From NCBI GenBank assembly GCA_049414625.1, contig JBMSAU010000122.1, positions 1 to 64,000 of the forward strand: a stretch of DNA of 64,000 nt, written 5' to 3'. Shown here piece after piece: positions 34,296 to 42,401 of this stretch. Position numbers and translations under genes: made by a program. Below the pieces are notes generated by a model, which worked only from the letters and a program-made list of their open reading frames with translations, did not search any database and was not told the DNA's origin. The stretch comes from WYEG01 sp049414625. GTDB lineage: Bacteria > Desulfobacterota > Thermodesulfobacteria > Thermodesulfobacteriales > Thermodesulfobacteriaceae. Numbering within the stretch: position 1 is the stretch's first letter; each line of letters starts with the position of its first letter.

Positions 34296-36194
34296 CTACT
34301 TCATCTCTTCAAAATCAGCGTCAATTACATCATCCTTACCTTTCTGAGACTGGGATGCAGTTCCTGCATCTCTAGCACCTGCCTTTGTCCGGTAAAGCAT
34401 TTCAGCCAGCCTGTAAGAAGCTTGAGTGAGTTCATCGCTTGCCCTTCTTATAGCCTCGATATCATCGCCTTCCATCTTTTCCCTAAGTCTGGCGATTTTT
34501 TCTTCAACCTCTTTCCTTAGGTCGGCTGGTGCCTTATCGCCAAGCTCTCTCAAAGTCTTCTCTACAGAGTAGATAAGACTATCAGCTTGGTTTCTTGCTT
34601 CAGCAAGCTCTCTCTTTCTCCTATCCTCCTCAGCATATTTTTCTGCTTCTTCAATGATCCTCTTAATCTCCTCTTCAGTGAGTCCAGAAGTTGGTCTAAC
34701 AACTATTGATTGCTCTTTCCCAGTCCCAAGGTCTTTCGCTGTAACATGAAGGATTCCGTCAGCATCAATGTCAAAGGTAACCTCAATCTGAGGCACTCCT
34801 CTTGGTGCGGGAGGAATCCCAACTAAATCAAAGCGAGCAATACTTTTGTTGTCCTTTGCCAAAGGTCTTTCACCCTGAAGAACATGAATAGTAACTGCTG
34901 TTTGGTTATCAGCGGCAGTGGTAAAGATCTGGCTCCTTCTTGTGGGAATGGTTGTTCCCCTAGGAATGATGACCGTAAACACCCCACCCAAGGTCTCAAT
35001 ACCCAAGGAAAGAGGAACAACATCCAAGAGAAGGATATCTTTTACCTCACCCTTTAAGACTGCAGCCTGAATGGCTGCTCCCATAGCAACCACTTCATCG
35101 GGGTTTACGCCTTTTACCGGCTCCTTACCAAAAATCTCCTTCACCTTCTGTTGAACCCTTGGCATACGAGTCATACCACCAACGAGGATGACCTCATCAA
35201 TGTCCTTTGGAGTTACTCCAGCATCCTTCATAGCAATTCGGCAGGGCTCCTCAAGCCTTTCAATTAGGTCCTCAACCAGGCTTTCAAGCTTTGCCCTTGT
35301 TAGCCTCATCACCAAGTGTTTCGGTCCGGTAGCATCAGCGGTGATAAAGGGTAGGTTTATCTCCGTCTCAAGGGTTGAAGAAAGCTCAATCTTGGCCTTC
35401 TCCGCAGCCTCCTTCAGTCTTTGCAAAGCCATCTTATCCTGTCTTAAATCAATACCATGTTCCTTCTTAAATTCCTCAGCGATGTAGTCAACGATCCTCA
35501 TGTCAAAATCTTCGCCACCAAGGAAGGTATCCCCGGCGGTTGCCTTTACCTCAAAAACGCCGTCTCCAATCTCAAGAATGGAAATGTCAAAGGTTCCACC
35601 ACCAAGGTCAAAAACGGCGATTATTCCCTCTTTCTTCTTCTCAAGACCATAAGCTAAACAGGCAGCTGTAGGCTCGTTGATGATCCTTATGACATTTAAG
35701 CCAGCGATCCTTCCTGCATCCTTGGTTGCCTGCCTTTGAGTATCATCAAAATAAGCAGGAACAGTAATGACTACATCTTTAACCTCAGTCCCAAGATATT
35801 CCTCAAGGTCCTGTTTTATCTTCCTTAGGATCATTGCTGAAATTTCTGGGGGGCTCATCCTTTTTCCGCGAACCTCTACATGAGCATCACCGTTTGGCGC
35901 CTCAACAATTTTGTAAGGCACCCTCTTTCTCCATTCCTGAACCACTGGGTCGTTAAACTTCCTACCCATCAAACGTTTGATACCAAAAATGGTGTTCTCA
36001 GCGTTAATGATGGCTTGCCGTTTTGCCGGCAAACCAACAAGAATTTCTCCGCTTTCCTGAAAGGCAACGATAGATGGGGTCGTTCTTGTTCCTTCACGGT
36101 TTGGTATCACCTTAGGTTCGCCACCCTCAAATATGGCTACGCAAGAGTTAGTAGTTCCAAGGTCAATTCCAACGATAGGTGTTGCCTTAGCCAT
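34296..36194 (-). CDS. dnaK: Chaperone DnaK (Hsp70)
   Basis: A 632-residue Hsp70. The nucleotide-binding domain shows GIDLGTTNSCVAIFEGG, AVFDLGGGTFDISILE and ILVGGMTRMPRVQQKV; the substrate-binding domain has DVVPLSLGIETLGGVFT, and the C-terminus is lid plus a short acidic tail. The ATG at 36194 is chosen since AGGAGGTGG lies 5 bases upstream; a start 9 bases earlier is less likely. It follows grpE by 26 bases. dnaJ is not in the window. Confidence 0.97.
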   Translation of the reverse strand: MAKATPIVGIDLGTTNSCVAIFEGGEPKVIPNREGTRTTPSIVAFQESGEILVGLPAKRQAIINAENTIFGIKRLMGRKFNDPVVQEWRKRVPYKIVEAPNGDAHVEVRGKRMSPPEISAMILRKIKQDLEEYLGTEVKDVVITVPAYFDDTQRQATKDAGRIAGLNVIRIINEPTAACLAYGLEKKKEGIIAVFDLGGGTFDISILEIGDGVFEVKATAGDTFLGGEDFDMRIVDYIAEEFKKEHGIDLRQDKMALQRLKEAAEKAKIELSSTLETEINLPFITADATGPKHLVMRLTRAKLESLVEDLIERLEEPCRIAMKDAGVTPKDIDEVILVGGMTRMPRVQQKVKEIFGKEPVKGVNPDEVVAMGAAIQAAVLKGEVKDILLLDVVPLSLGIETLGGVFTVIIPRGTTIPTRRSQIFTTAADNQTAVTIHVLQGERPLAKDNKSIARFDLVGIPPAPRGVPQIEVTFDIDADGILHVTAKDLGTGKEQSIVVRPTSGLTEEEIKRIIEEAEKYAEEDRRKRELAEARNQADSLIYSVEKTLRELGDKAPADLRKEVEEKIARLREKMEGDDIEAIRRASDELTQASYRLAEMLYRTKAGARDAGTASQSQKGKDDVIDADFEEMK

Positions 36195-36220
36195 CTTTTC
36201 CACCTCCTAAGTTTTTATAA

Positions 36221-36823
36221 TTATTTAGTTCGGTTCTCTTCCTCAGCTGTTATTTTTTCCTGAGTTTCTTCTTGCTGTCTTCCCATGCAAACACAAACCA
36301 AAGCAGGTCTTATCACCCGATTATGGAGCATGTATCCCTTTTGGAAAACTCGAGTAATCTTCCCGTTTTCAATTTCTGGATGAGGCTCTGTTTGTAAAGC
36401 CTCGTGCAAATAAGGTTGAAAAGCCTCACCGATAGCTGGCTCAAACTGCTTTAACCCAAACTTCTCAAGCGTCTGAAGAAGAACTCTTAAACTAAGGGCA
36501 ACGCCTTCCTTTAGAGCAGAAATGTTCTGGGAAGTTTCAAAGGATTGTAGCGCAAGCTCGAGGTTATCTATTGAGGGAAGAAGCTCTCTAAAAACATTCT
36601 CTAAAGCAAACTTATAGTATTCTTCCCTCTCTCTTTGAAAGGCTTTTTTCAAGTTTTCCACCTCAGCAGCATAACGAAGAGCTCTTTCTTTCCAAAGCTT
36701 CAATTCCTCTTCTAAGTTTTTAGTTTCCTCCCCTTCCTTTGTCTGAACTTCTTCCTTCTCTATCCGAGGCTCCTTCTTTTCTAGAACCTCTTCTTTTAAA
36801 ACTTCTTCTCTTACTGCTTCCAT
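36221..36823 (-). CDS. grpE: Nucleotide exchange factor GrpE
   Basis: A 200-residue GrpE that releases ADP from DnaK. A Glu/Lys-rich N-terminus (about 1-45) and a long coiled coil (ELKLWKERALRYAAEVENLKK) precede the compact beta domain (GKITRVFQKGYMLHNRVIRPA). Earlier in-frame starts (36838, 36943) would add a hydrophobic, non-GrpE extension running into the divergent nadC region, so ATG 36823 is preferred, with GGGG a few bases upstream. No CIRCE element is evident in the gap to nadC. Confidence 0.93.
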   Translation of the reverse strand: MEAVREEVLKEEVLEKKEPRIEKEEVQTKEGEETKNLEEELKLWKERALRYAAEVENLKKAFQREREEYYKFALENVFRELLPSIDNLELALQSFETSQNISALKEGVALSLRVLLQTLEKFGLKQFEPAIGEAFQPYLHEALQTEPHPEIENGKITRVFQKGYMLHNRVIRPALVCVCMGRQQEETQEKITAEEENRTK

Positions 36824-36910
36824 GCCCCAGCACCCCATTTGATTTTTAGGAAAAAAAGCTATGATAAAATTAAGTATCCCTTTTAAATTTTCCAGAGGGG
36901 AAGGCAAAAA

Positions 36911-37768
36911 TTGAATAAATGGCAAATAAGCGAAATTGTCCAAAAAGCCCTCTCTGAAGACCTCCCCTTTGAAGACCTAACCTCTGAACTTCTCGTAGAG
37001 GACAACCTTCACGGAGAAGCCTATTTTCTTGCTAAAGAAGACTTGGTGGTCTGCGGTATCTCGGTTGTAGAAGAAGTCTTTCAGCAGGTTGATGAGACCG
37101 TTGAGCTCTTCTTTAAAGTTAAAGAGGGAGAGGAAGTCTCTAAAGGAACAAAATTTGGGTTTGCAAGAGGTAAAGTAAAAAGCCTACTCAAAGGCGAAAG
37201 GGTTGCCTTAAACTTTCTTCAACATCTCTCAGGTATTGCCACCATGGTTAGAAGAATGCAGAAGAAGCTTTCTCCCTACGGAATCATCCTTCTTGATACA
37301 AGAAAAACTCTACCCGGTTTAAAGGTCTTACAAAAGTATGCAGTGCGGGTTGGAGGGGGGCAAAATCACAGGTTTTCCCTCTCCGATGGTATTTTGATTA
37401 AAGATAATCACATAAAAGCCTGCGGAGGACTTGAAAAAGTCTTAGAAAAACTTAACCGAACCCCTCACTACGCTGCTGTGGAAATAGAGGTCAAAAGCTT
37501 AACCGAGCTATCCTTAATCCTTGAAAGTGAAGCCAACATCTCAGCAGTTCTGCTTGACAATTTCAGTCAAAAAGACTTAGCAAAAGCCTTAGATATGATT
37601 AAAAAAAGCGGAAAGAAGGTCTTGGTTGAGGTTTCAGGTGGGGTAAAAGAAGAAAATTTAGACCAATTTTTAATACCAGGAATTGATTACCTTTCATCAG
37701 GGACAATAACTCACAGCGTTAAAGCCGTTGATATAAGCTTTAAACTAGATAAAGTTTGGAAGGTTTGA
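36911..37768 (+). CDS. nadC: Quinolinate phosphoribosyltransferase
   Basis: Makes nicotinate mononucleotide from quinolinate and PRPP in NAD synthesis. The 285-residue product has ALSEDLPFEDLTSELLV, ALNFLQHLSGIATMVRRM, LDTRKTLPGLKVLQKYAVR and GGGQNHRFSLSDGILIKDNH, then a TIM-barrel end ISSGTITHSVKAVDISFKL-like (here LSSGTITHSVKAVDIS). The start is TTG 36911 with GGGGAAGG upstream. It stands alone, divergent from grpE. Confidence 0.95.
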   Translation: MNKWQISEIVQKALSEDLPFEDLTSELLVEDNLHGEAYFLAKEDLVVCGISVVEEVFQQVDETVELFFKVKEGEEVSKGTKFGFARGKVKSLLKGERVALNFLQHLSGIATMVRRMQKKLSPYGIILLDTRKTLPGLKVLQKYAVRVGGGQNHRFSLSDGILIKDNHIKACGGLEKVLEKLNRTPHYAAVEIEVKSLTELSLILESEANISAVLLDNFSQKDLAKALDMIKKSGKKVLVEVSGGVKEENLDQFLIPGIDYLSSGTITHSVKAVDISFKLDKVWKV

Positions 37769-37785
37769 AAAGATGAAGAGGAATA

Positions 37786-37815
37786 GGGGGGCAGGGTTTA
37801 CCCCACCCCCTTTTT
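37786..37815. terminator. Terminator between nadC and ppaC
   Basis: GGGGGGCAGGGTTTACCCCACCCCC forms a strong GC hairpin with a mismatch and is followed by TTTTT on the plus strand, 17 bases after nadC. The convergent ppaC gene ends at 37820, and the hairpin may serve both. Confidence 0.75.
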
Positions 37816-37819
37816 AATA

Positions 37820-38788
37820 CTATTGTCCAGCAAAAGCCTTCTCTAATGGTGGAATAACCTGCTTCTTTCTGCTCATAACTCCATCAAGCCAGATTGATTT
37901 TCCTTCAAGCTTTTTACCAAAGGCTTTCTCGATGATGGCAGGCTCATCGGTCACAACAAGGAGCTCAGTTCCTTCCTTCATGATGTCGGTGAGCATGAAG
38001 ACAATGCTATGATAGCCTCCCTCCTGTTTCATCTTAACAAGCTCTTGATAGATTTCCTCCTTCCTTGGCTCAATGAGCGAAAGATCAATAACTTCGATCT
38101 GACCAGCGCCAACCTTCTTTCCGCTCATGTTGTAATCCTTATAGTCTCTCATGATGATATCTCTCACAGCCATTCCGCTAATATCAGAGAGCTTAGACTT
38201 AACTTCGATGCCAAACTTAGTTATGTCTTCAATGCCTGCAATCTTGGCTAAGGCTTCACCAGCCTCTTTGTCCATCGGGGTTGTGGTTGCGGATTTAAAG
38301 ATTACCGTGTCGCTAAGTATGGCAGAAAGCATAAGTCCAGCGATCTCTTTGGGTATGGCAACACCCGTTGTGTCATAAAGATACTTGATCACCGTTGCAC
38401 TACAACCAACTGGAAAATTGACAAAGCAGATGGGATTAGGAGTAGTTACATCACCGATCTTGTGATGGTCCACAACGGCGACAATTTCTGCTTGAGAATA
38501 ATTATCAATCGTCTGAGTTACGTCTGAATGGTCAACTAAAGCAACCTTTTTGCCGGCACCATCCGTCATCTTTTCAGGAATAGGAAAACCAAACTTCTCA
38601 AGGACAAATTTAGTCTCAGCGTTTGGCTCCCCCTGAACAACAGGCTTTGCCTCAAGGTCAGGCATCTTCATCTTTGCAAGGACCCCAGATTTCCTCCATT
38701 CATTCCAAAGGTAAGCAAAGGCTATAGCAGAACAAACAGAATCCGTATCAGGATTTTTGTGACCTACTACATAGAGCACTTCTGCCAT
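37820..38788 (-). CDS. ppaC: Manganese-dependent inorganic pyrophosphatase (family II)
   Basis: A 322-residue DHH/DHHA2 pyrophosphatase. VVGHKNPDTDSVCSAIAFAY, VDHSDVTQ and VVDHHKIGD supply the metal-binding His and Asp residues. The C-terminal domain ends in the substrate-binding SRKKQVIPPLEKA. There are no CBS regulatory inserts, so it is the short, unregulated form. In sulfate reducers cytosolic pyrophosphatase pulls ATP sulfurylase forward. A near-perfect promoter upstream (38822-38850) suggests high expression. Confidence 0.96.
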   Translation of the reverse strand: MAEVLYVVGHKNPDTDSVCSAIAFAYLWNEWRKSGVLAKMKMPDLEAKPVVQGEPNAETKFVLEKFGFPIPEKMTDGAGKKVALVDHSDVTQTIDNYSQAEIVAVVDHHKIGDVTTPNPICFVNFPVGCSATVIKYLYDTTGVAIPKEIAGLMLSAILSDTVIFKSATTTPMDKEAGEALAKIAGIEDITKFGIEVKSKLSDISGMAVRDIIMRDYKDYNMSGKKVGAGQIEVIDLSLIEPRKEEIYQELVKMKQEGGYHSIVFMLTDIMKEGTELLVVTDEPAIIEKAFGKKLEGKSIWLDGVMSRKKQVIPPLEKAFAGQ

Positions 38789-38821
38789 AAGGCACCTCCT
38801 TTACTTAAATTTTTTTAAATA

Positions 38822-38850
38822 ATTATAATTACTTAAGCTTTTATTGTCAA
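38822..38850 (-). promoter_or_regulatory. Consensus sigma-70 promoter of ppaC
   Basis: On the minus strand TTGACA (38850-38845), a 17-base spacer and TATAAT (38827-38822) match both consensus hexamers exactly. AAGGAGGTG precedes the ppaC ATG about 25 bases on. Confidence 0.85.
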
Positions 38851-38875
38851 GAAAAAGATTTATCCTTAAAATGAC

Positions 38876-38902
38876 TGAAGAAACGAACACTTCTTCCGAT
38901 AA
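38876..38902 (+). promoter_or_regulatory. Sigma-28 (FliA)-like flagellar promoter
   Basis: TGAAGAAA (38876-38883), 11 bases and TCCGATAA (38895-38902) resemble the flagellar consensus TAAAGTTT-N11-GCCGATAA, with 7 of 8 matches in the -10. It lies just before the PilZ-motA-motB group, the kind of late flagellar genes this sigma factor controls. Confidence 0.6.
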
Positions 38903-38910
38903 ATTAACCG

Positions 38911-39435
38911 ATGGAAAAGGATATGGAAAGAGAAGCGGTAAGAATAGAGGTTGTTGTGCCAGTATCGGTAAGAAAAATTTCTCAGGAAGAGCTTGAAAAT
39001 TCTATTGCCCGGGTTGTAGGAGAAGTTCCTTATCTTTCCTACATACAGCTTCAAGACACCATGGACGAAGCCTTGAACAAATGGCTAAAGCTTATCAACG
39101 CAAAGCTTGATTATTTAATCGGTCTACTAACCAGGGAAAAAGAAGGCTTTGGAGCCCTGCCTTTTCAGAAAGTCAACCTAAGCGAAAAGGGGATATGTCT
39201 GAAATGTCCTGAAAAATTAAACCCTGGGGATTTTGTAGAAATCAAGATAGTTTTAGACCTTTTCGGACCTCTTGGTTTTTATCTTTACGGAAGGGTAGTT
39301 TGGGCAAAAGATGCACCCGAAGGAACCCTGATAGGAGTTGAGTTTGTTAAACTGCCGGTAGATATCAAAGAAAAGCTCGGTTTATATATCCTAAACAAGG
39401 AAAGAGAGCTCATCCGAGAGAAGAGGGTGGGATAA
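38911..39435 (+). CDS. PilZ-domain protein upstream of motAB
   Basis: A 174-residue protein with an N-terminal region of about 90 residues and a C-terminal PilZ-like beta barrel: KVNLSEKGICLKCPEKL (matching the NxSxxG part), then LYGRVVWAKD and IGVEFVKL. The RxxxR that usually completes c-di-GMP binding is not clear, so ligand binding is uncertain. YcgR-type PilZ proteins brake the flagellar motor. Two starts are possible: ATG 38911, which would be nearly leaderless from the sigma-28-like promoter, or ATG 38923. motA follows directly. Confidence 0.75.
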   Translation: MEKDMEREAVRIEVVVPVSVRKISQEELENSIARVVGEVPYLSYIQLQDTMDEALNKWLKLINAKLDYLIGLLTREKEGFGALPFQKVNLSEKGICLKCPEKLNPGDFVEIKIVLDLFGPLGFYLYGRVVWAKDAPEGTLIGVEFVKLPVDIKEKLGLYILNKERELIREKRVG

Positions 39436-40293
39436 ATGCCATCCATCGTTGGTATGCTCGTTGTTATCATATCCGTCTTTGGCGGCTATGCTTTAGCGCG
39501 TGGAAACTTCTCCATCATTCTCCAGCCTGTTGAATTGCTCATCATTTTTGGTGCTGCGGCCGGAGCCTTGCTTACCGCCAATCCTATGTCTGTCGTTAAA
39601 AGTATATTTCAAGGGGCTATAAAATGCCTAACCAAACCACGTGTCTACACGAAGGACGATTTTGTCGACCTCCTCTTACTTCTCAACGACATCTTTAAAA
39701 AAATCAAAAAAGAGGGTCTAATCTCCATCGAGCAAGACATAGAAAACCCAGAAGCAAGCAAAATTTTTTCTGCCTACCCTAAGATTCTTAACAATCGTAT
39801 TGCCCTTTATTTTATCAGAGACACCTTTCGTTCTATCCTTACAACTAATCTTAGTCATTTTGAATTAGAAGCCCTGCTTGAAAACGAAATATAGATCATT
39901 TATCATGAGCTGGCTGAGCCTGCCCATCGTTTATCAAGCCTTGCGGACTCTATGCCGGGTCTTGGTTTGGTGGCTGCGGTTCTTGGTATCATCCTTACCA
40001 TGGGAAAGATCGACGAACCCCCAGCAGTCCTTGCTCATCATCTTTCCATTGCCATTGCAGGCACCTTTGTTGGGATCCTTACCTGTTATGGGTTTATGGC
40101 TCCCCTATCTACTCGGATGGAGAGGATGGCAAACGAGGAGAAGGAATACCTTATGGTTATAAAACAGGCTATAGTGTCTTTCATAGCTGGTGGTGCACCT
40201 GCGATGGCGGTTGAGTTTGCAAGAAGGACTATCCCCCCTCACCTGAGACCAAGTTTTAGCGAGCTTGAAGCCAAGCTTAAAGAGAGGAAATAA
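39436..40293 (+). pseudogene. motA: Flagellar stator protein MotA, interrupted by an in-frame TAG
   Basis: Translated through one TAG at 39892-39894 the frame gives a normal 285-residue MotA. The first part has helices 1-2 (MLVVIISVFGGYALARG, LLIIFGAAAGALL) and ends ELEALLENEI. After the stop the same frame continues IIYHELAEPAHRLSSLADSM, PGLGLVAAVLGIILTMGKI and GAPAMAVEFARRTIP, holding helices 3-4 and the prolines that couple to the motor. The stop sits where the family normally has Glu, a GAG to TAG change. An in-frame ATG at 39952 could restart at helix 3. It may be a nonsense mutation, a sequence error, or a split stator. Confidence 0.85.
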
Positions 40294-41069
40294 TGCCAAC
40301 CCCACCCATCATTGTAAAAAGGGTTAAGAAGGTTGTAGGCGGGCATCACGGAGGATCCTGGAAGATAGCTTATGCCGACTTTCTTGCTGGAATGATGACC
40401 TTTTTCCTGCTTATGTGGCTTGTAACCATCATGGAACCAAAGACTAAAGCTCAGGTTGCCGCCTACTTCAGAAAATTCAACATCTTTTCTAAGGCCGGAG
40501 TTAGCATGCTCATGGAGTTTTACCGAACGGGTAAAATGGAAGCCCCAAAGATTCAAATTCTGCCTCAAGAACTTCCCGAGGTAAAGGGGATTGGCGAGCG
40601 CTTTAGGAGAATAATTGAAACCAGACTTAAAAGCCTAAGAGAACATGTTCTAATCGAAGTAACCGAGACCCCTACTAAGGAAAGGGTGATCAAGATTGAG
40701 ATAGTTGACCTTGTAGATAAGCCTCTTTTCAAACCAGGTAGTGCAGAGCTTGAGCCAGAGGCTAAAGAGATCTTAAAAGTTATTGCCGAAGAACTCCGAG
40801 AAGAAAATGTGTTAGTCTCCATAGAGGGGCACACAGACGCTTTGCCCACTCGTAGAGGAAAGGTAGGCAACTGGGAATTATCTACCGCAAGAGCCATCTC
40901 AGCCATGCTTGAGCTTGAAAAACACGGTTTTCCAGCAGAAAGAATAACTGAGGTCGTAGGTTATGCCGACACAAAGCCTCTATTCCCAGACAACCCCTAC
41001 GACCCAAGAAACAGAAGAATTACCCTCACGGTTCGCTACCTTCAGCCTAAAACCTACCCAAGCCCTTGA
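40293..41069 (+). CDS. motB: Flagellar stator protein MotB
   Basis: A 258-residue MotB that forms the ion channel with MotA and anchors it to peptidoglycan. The N-terminus has GGSWKIAYADFLAGMMTFFL with the essential proton-path Asp (Asp29) at the start of the only membrane helix. The C-terminal OmpA-type domain has SIEGHTDALPTRRGKVGNWE, LSTARAISAMLEL and NRRITLTV. The ATG overlaps the motA stop by one base. The gene itself is intact although its partner motA is interrupted. Confidence 0.94.
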   Translation: MPTPPIIVKRVKKVVGGHHGGSWKIAYADFLAGMMTFFLLMWLVTIMEPKTKAQVAAYFRKFNIFSKAGVSMLMEFYRTGKMEAPKIQILPQELPEVKGIGERFRRIIETRLKSLREHVLIEVTETPTKERVIKIEIVDLVDKPLFKPGSAELEPEAKEILKVIAEELREENVLVSIEGHTDALPTRRGKVGNWELSTARAISAMLELEKHGFPAERITEVVGYADTKPLFPDNPYDPRNRRITLTVRYLQPKTYPSP

Positions 41070-41083
41070 GGGTAGACCAACCC

Positions 41084-42397
41084 TTAGCCCCTCTCTCGAA
41101 AGATAAGCTTTACAGGAACCCTTCTAAAACCGAGGACCTCCCTAAACTTTCTCTCAAAGAACTTCTGAATATGCCTTGGAATAGTGTCCGGGTTAACGTT
41201 TACAAAGACAACAAAGGTTGGAGGAGCAACCTCAACCTGAGTGGCATAGTAGAGCTTTAGCCTCTTTCCAGCGATGGTAAAGGAATATTGAGTTTTTATA
41301 TCTTCAAGGAGGGCGTTTACCTTTGAAGTGATTATTCTTCGGCTAAATTCCTCGTAAAGTTCCTCAACGAGCGGAAGTATCTCACCTATCCTTCTTCCTG
41401 TCTTAGCAGAAATCGTTAGAATCGGAACATAATCCATAAACTTCAACTCATGCTTGAGAAGCTCAAGAAAGACATTTCCTGCCTCTCTCCTTCCATCAAA
41501 AAGGTCCCATTTGTTGACAAGAAGTAGACAGGGGCGATAGTTCTTTGCAATCTGACGCAAAAGAGTCTTATCCTGATGAGTTAAACCTTCCTCAGCGGTG
41601 ATCATAAACAAGACCACATCAACGTTTTTAAGAGTATCTAAAGCCTTATCGACGCTAAACTTTTCTACTCGTTCCTCAATCCTTGCTCGTCTTCTTATTC
41701 CAGGTGTATCGATTAAAAGAAAATTCTTACCCTCTGGAGTAGTTAGAAGAATGTCTACACAGTCCCTCGTTGTGCCAGGAATTTCCGAGACTATCATCCT
41801 TTCGAAACCAACAAGCCTATTAACCAAGGTGCTTTTCCCTACATTTGGTCTTCCATAGACGGCAATCTTGATGAAGGATTTTTCTGGGATCTTCTCAAGC
41901 CTGTCTTTGGCCAGCTCTAACAGTTTTTCCTTCAAAAATCCTATGTTTTTGAGAGACTTAGCCGCAATAAAGACCACATCCTCAAACCCGAGCTGAAAAA
42001 ACTCTAAAGCCTTTGCTTCCTCCTCTTTTCCATCAACCTTATTCACCACTAATAGAACCTTTTTGCCCTTTTTCCGCAGATAATTCGCGATAACTTCATC
42101 AGCTGAAGTTAAACCCTCCTTAGCAGAAACTACGAAAAGGACAAGGTCAGCATCTTCAACAAGCTTATCTACAATTTCAAATATCTTTTGAGAAAAGAAA
42201 TCCTCGCTTCCCCATTGGATACCGCCTGTGTCGATGAGCCTTATTCCGTGCCCGTTCTCAAGCTCTGCGTAATCAAACAAAAAGTCCCTTGTCACCCCAG
42301 GAGTTCGCTCAACGATTGCCTTTCTCTCACCAATGAGAGTGTTGAACAAAGTGGATTTCCCAACATTAGGACGACCAACGATCACCGCTTGATACAT
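41084..42397 (-). CDS. der: Ribosome-assembly GTPase Der (EngA)
   Basis: A 437-residue double-GTPase needed for 50S maturation. Two G domains each show a P loop (VGRPNVGKSTLFN, YGRPNVGKSTLVN), DTGG or DTPG switch II, and NKVD or NKWD. A KH-like domain closes the protein (PPTFVVFVNVNPDTIPRHIQ). The start at ATG 42397 has AGGAG 8 bases upstream; a TTG six codons earlier lies over that site and is rejected. It is last in a run from atpF' or comEC downward and converges on motB. Confidence 0.95.
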   Translation of the reverse strand: MYQAVIVGRPNVGKSTLFNTLIGERKAIVERTPGVTRDFLFDYAELENGHGIRLIDTGGIQWGSEDFFSQKIFEIVDKLVEDADLVLFVVSAKEGLTSADEVIANYLRKKGKKVLLVVNKVDGKEEEAKALEFFQLGFEDVVFIAAKSLKNIGFLKEKLLELAKDRLEKIPEKSFIKIAVYGRPNVGKSTLVNRLVGFERMIVSEIPGTTRDCVDILLTTPEGKNFLLIDTPGIRRRARIEERVEKFSVDKALDTLKNVDVVLFMITAEEGLTHQDKTLLRQIAKNYRPCLLLVNKWDLFDGRREAGNVFLELLKHELKFMDYVPILTISAKTGRRIGEILPLVEELYEEFSRRIITSKVNALLEDIKTQYSFTIAGKRLKLYYATQVEVAPPTFVVFVNVNPDTIPRHIQKFFERKFREVLGFRRVPVKLIFRERG

Positions 42398-42401
42398 AAT
42401 C

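Noticed and set aside
36824..36910. CIRCE or other heat-shock operator before grpE
   Set aside because: No inverted repeat of the TTAGCACTC type could be found in the gap between grpE and nadC.
39892..39894. TAG in motA as a pyrrolysine codon
   Set aside because: MotA normally has Glu here, and no PylS, PylT or methylamine genes are seen; a nonsense change is simpler.
39878..40162. 94-codon frame beginning MKTKYRSFIMSW across the motA stop
   Set aside because: It is out of frame with MotA. The MotA frame continues in phase after the TAG, which explains the region better.
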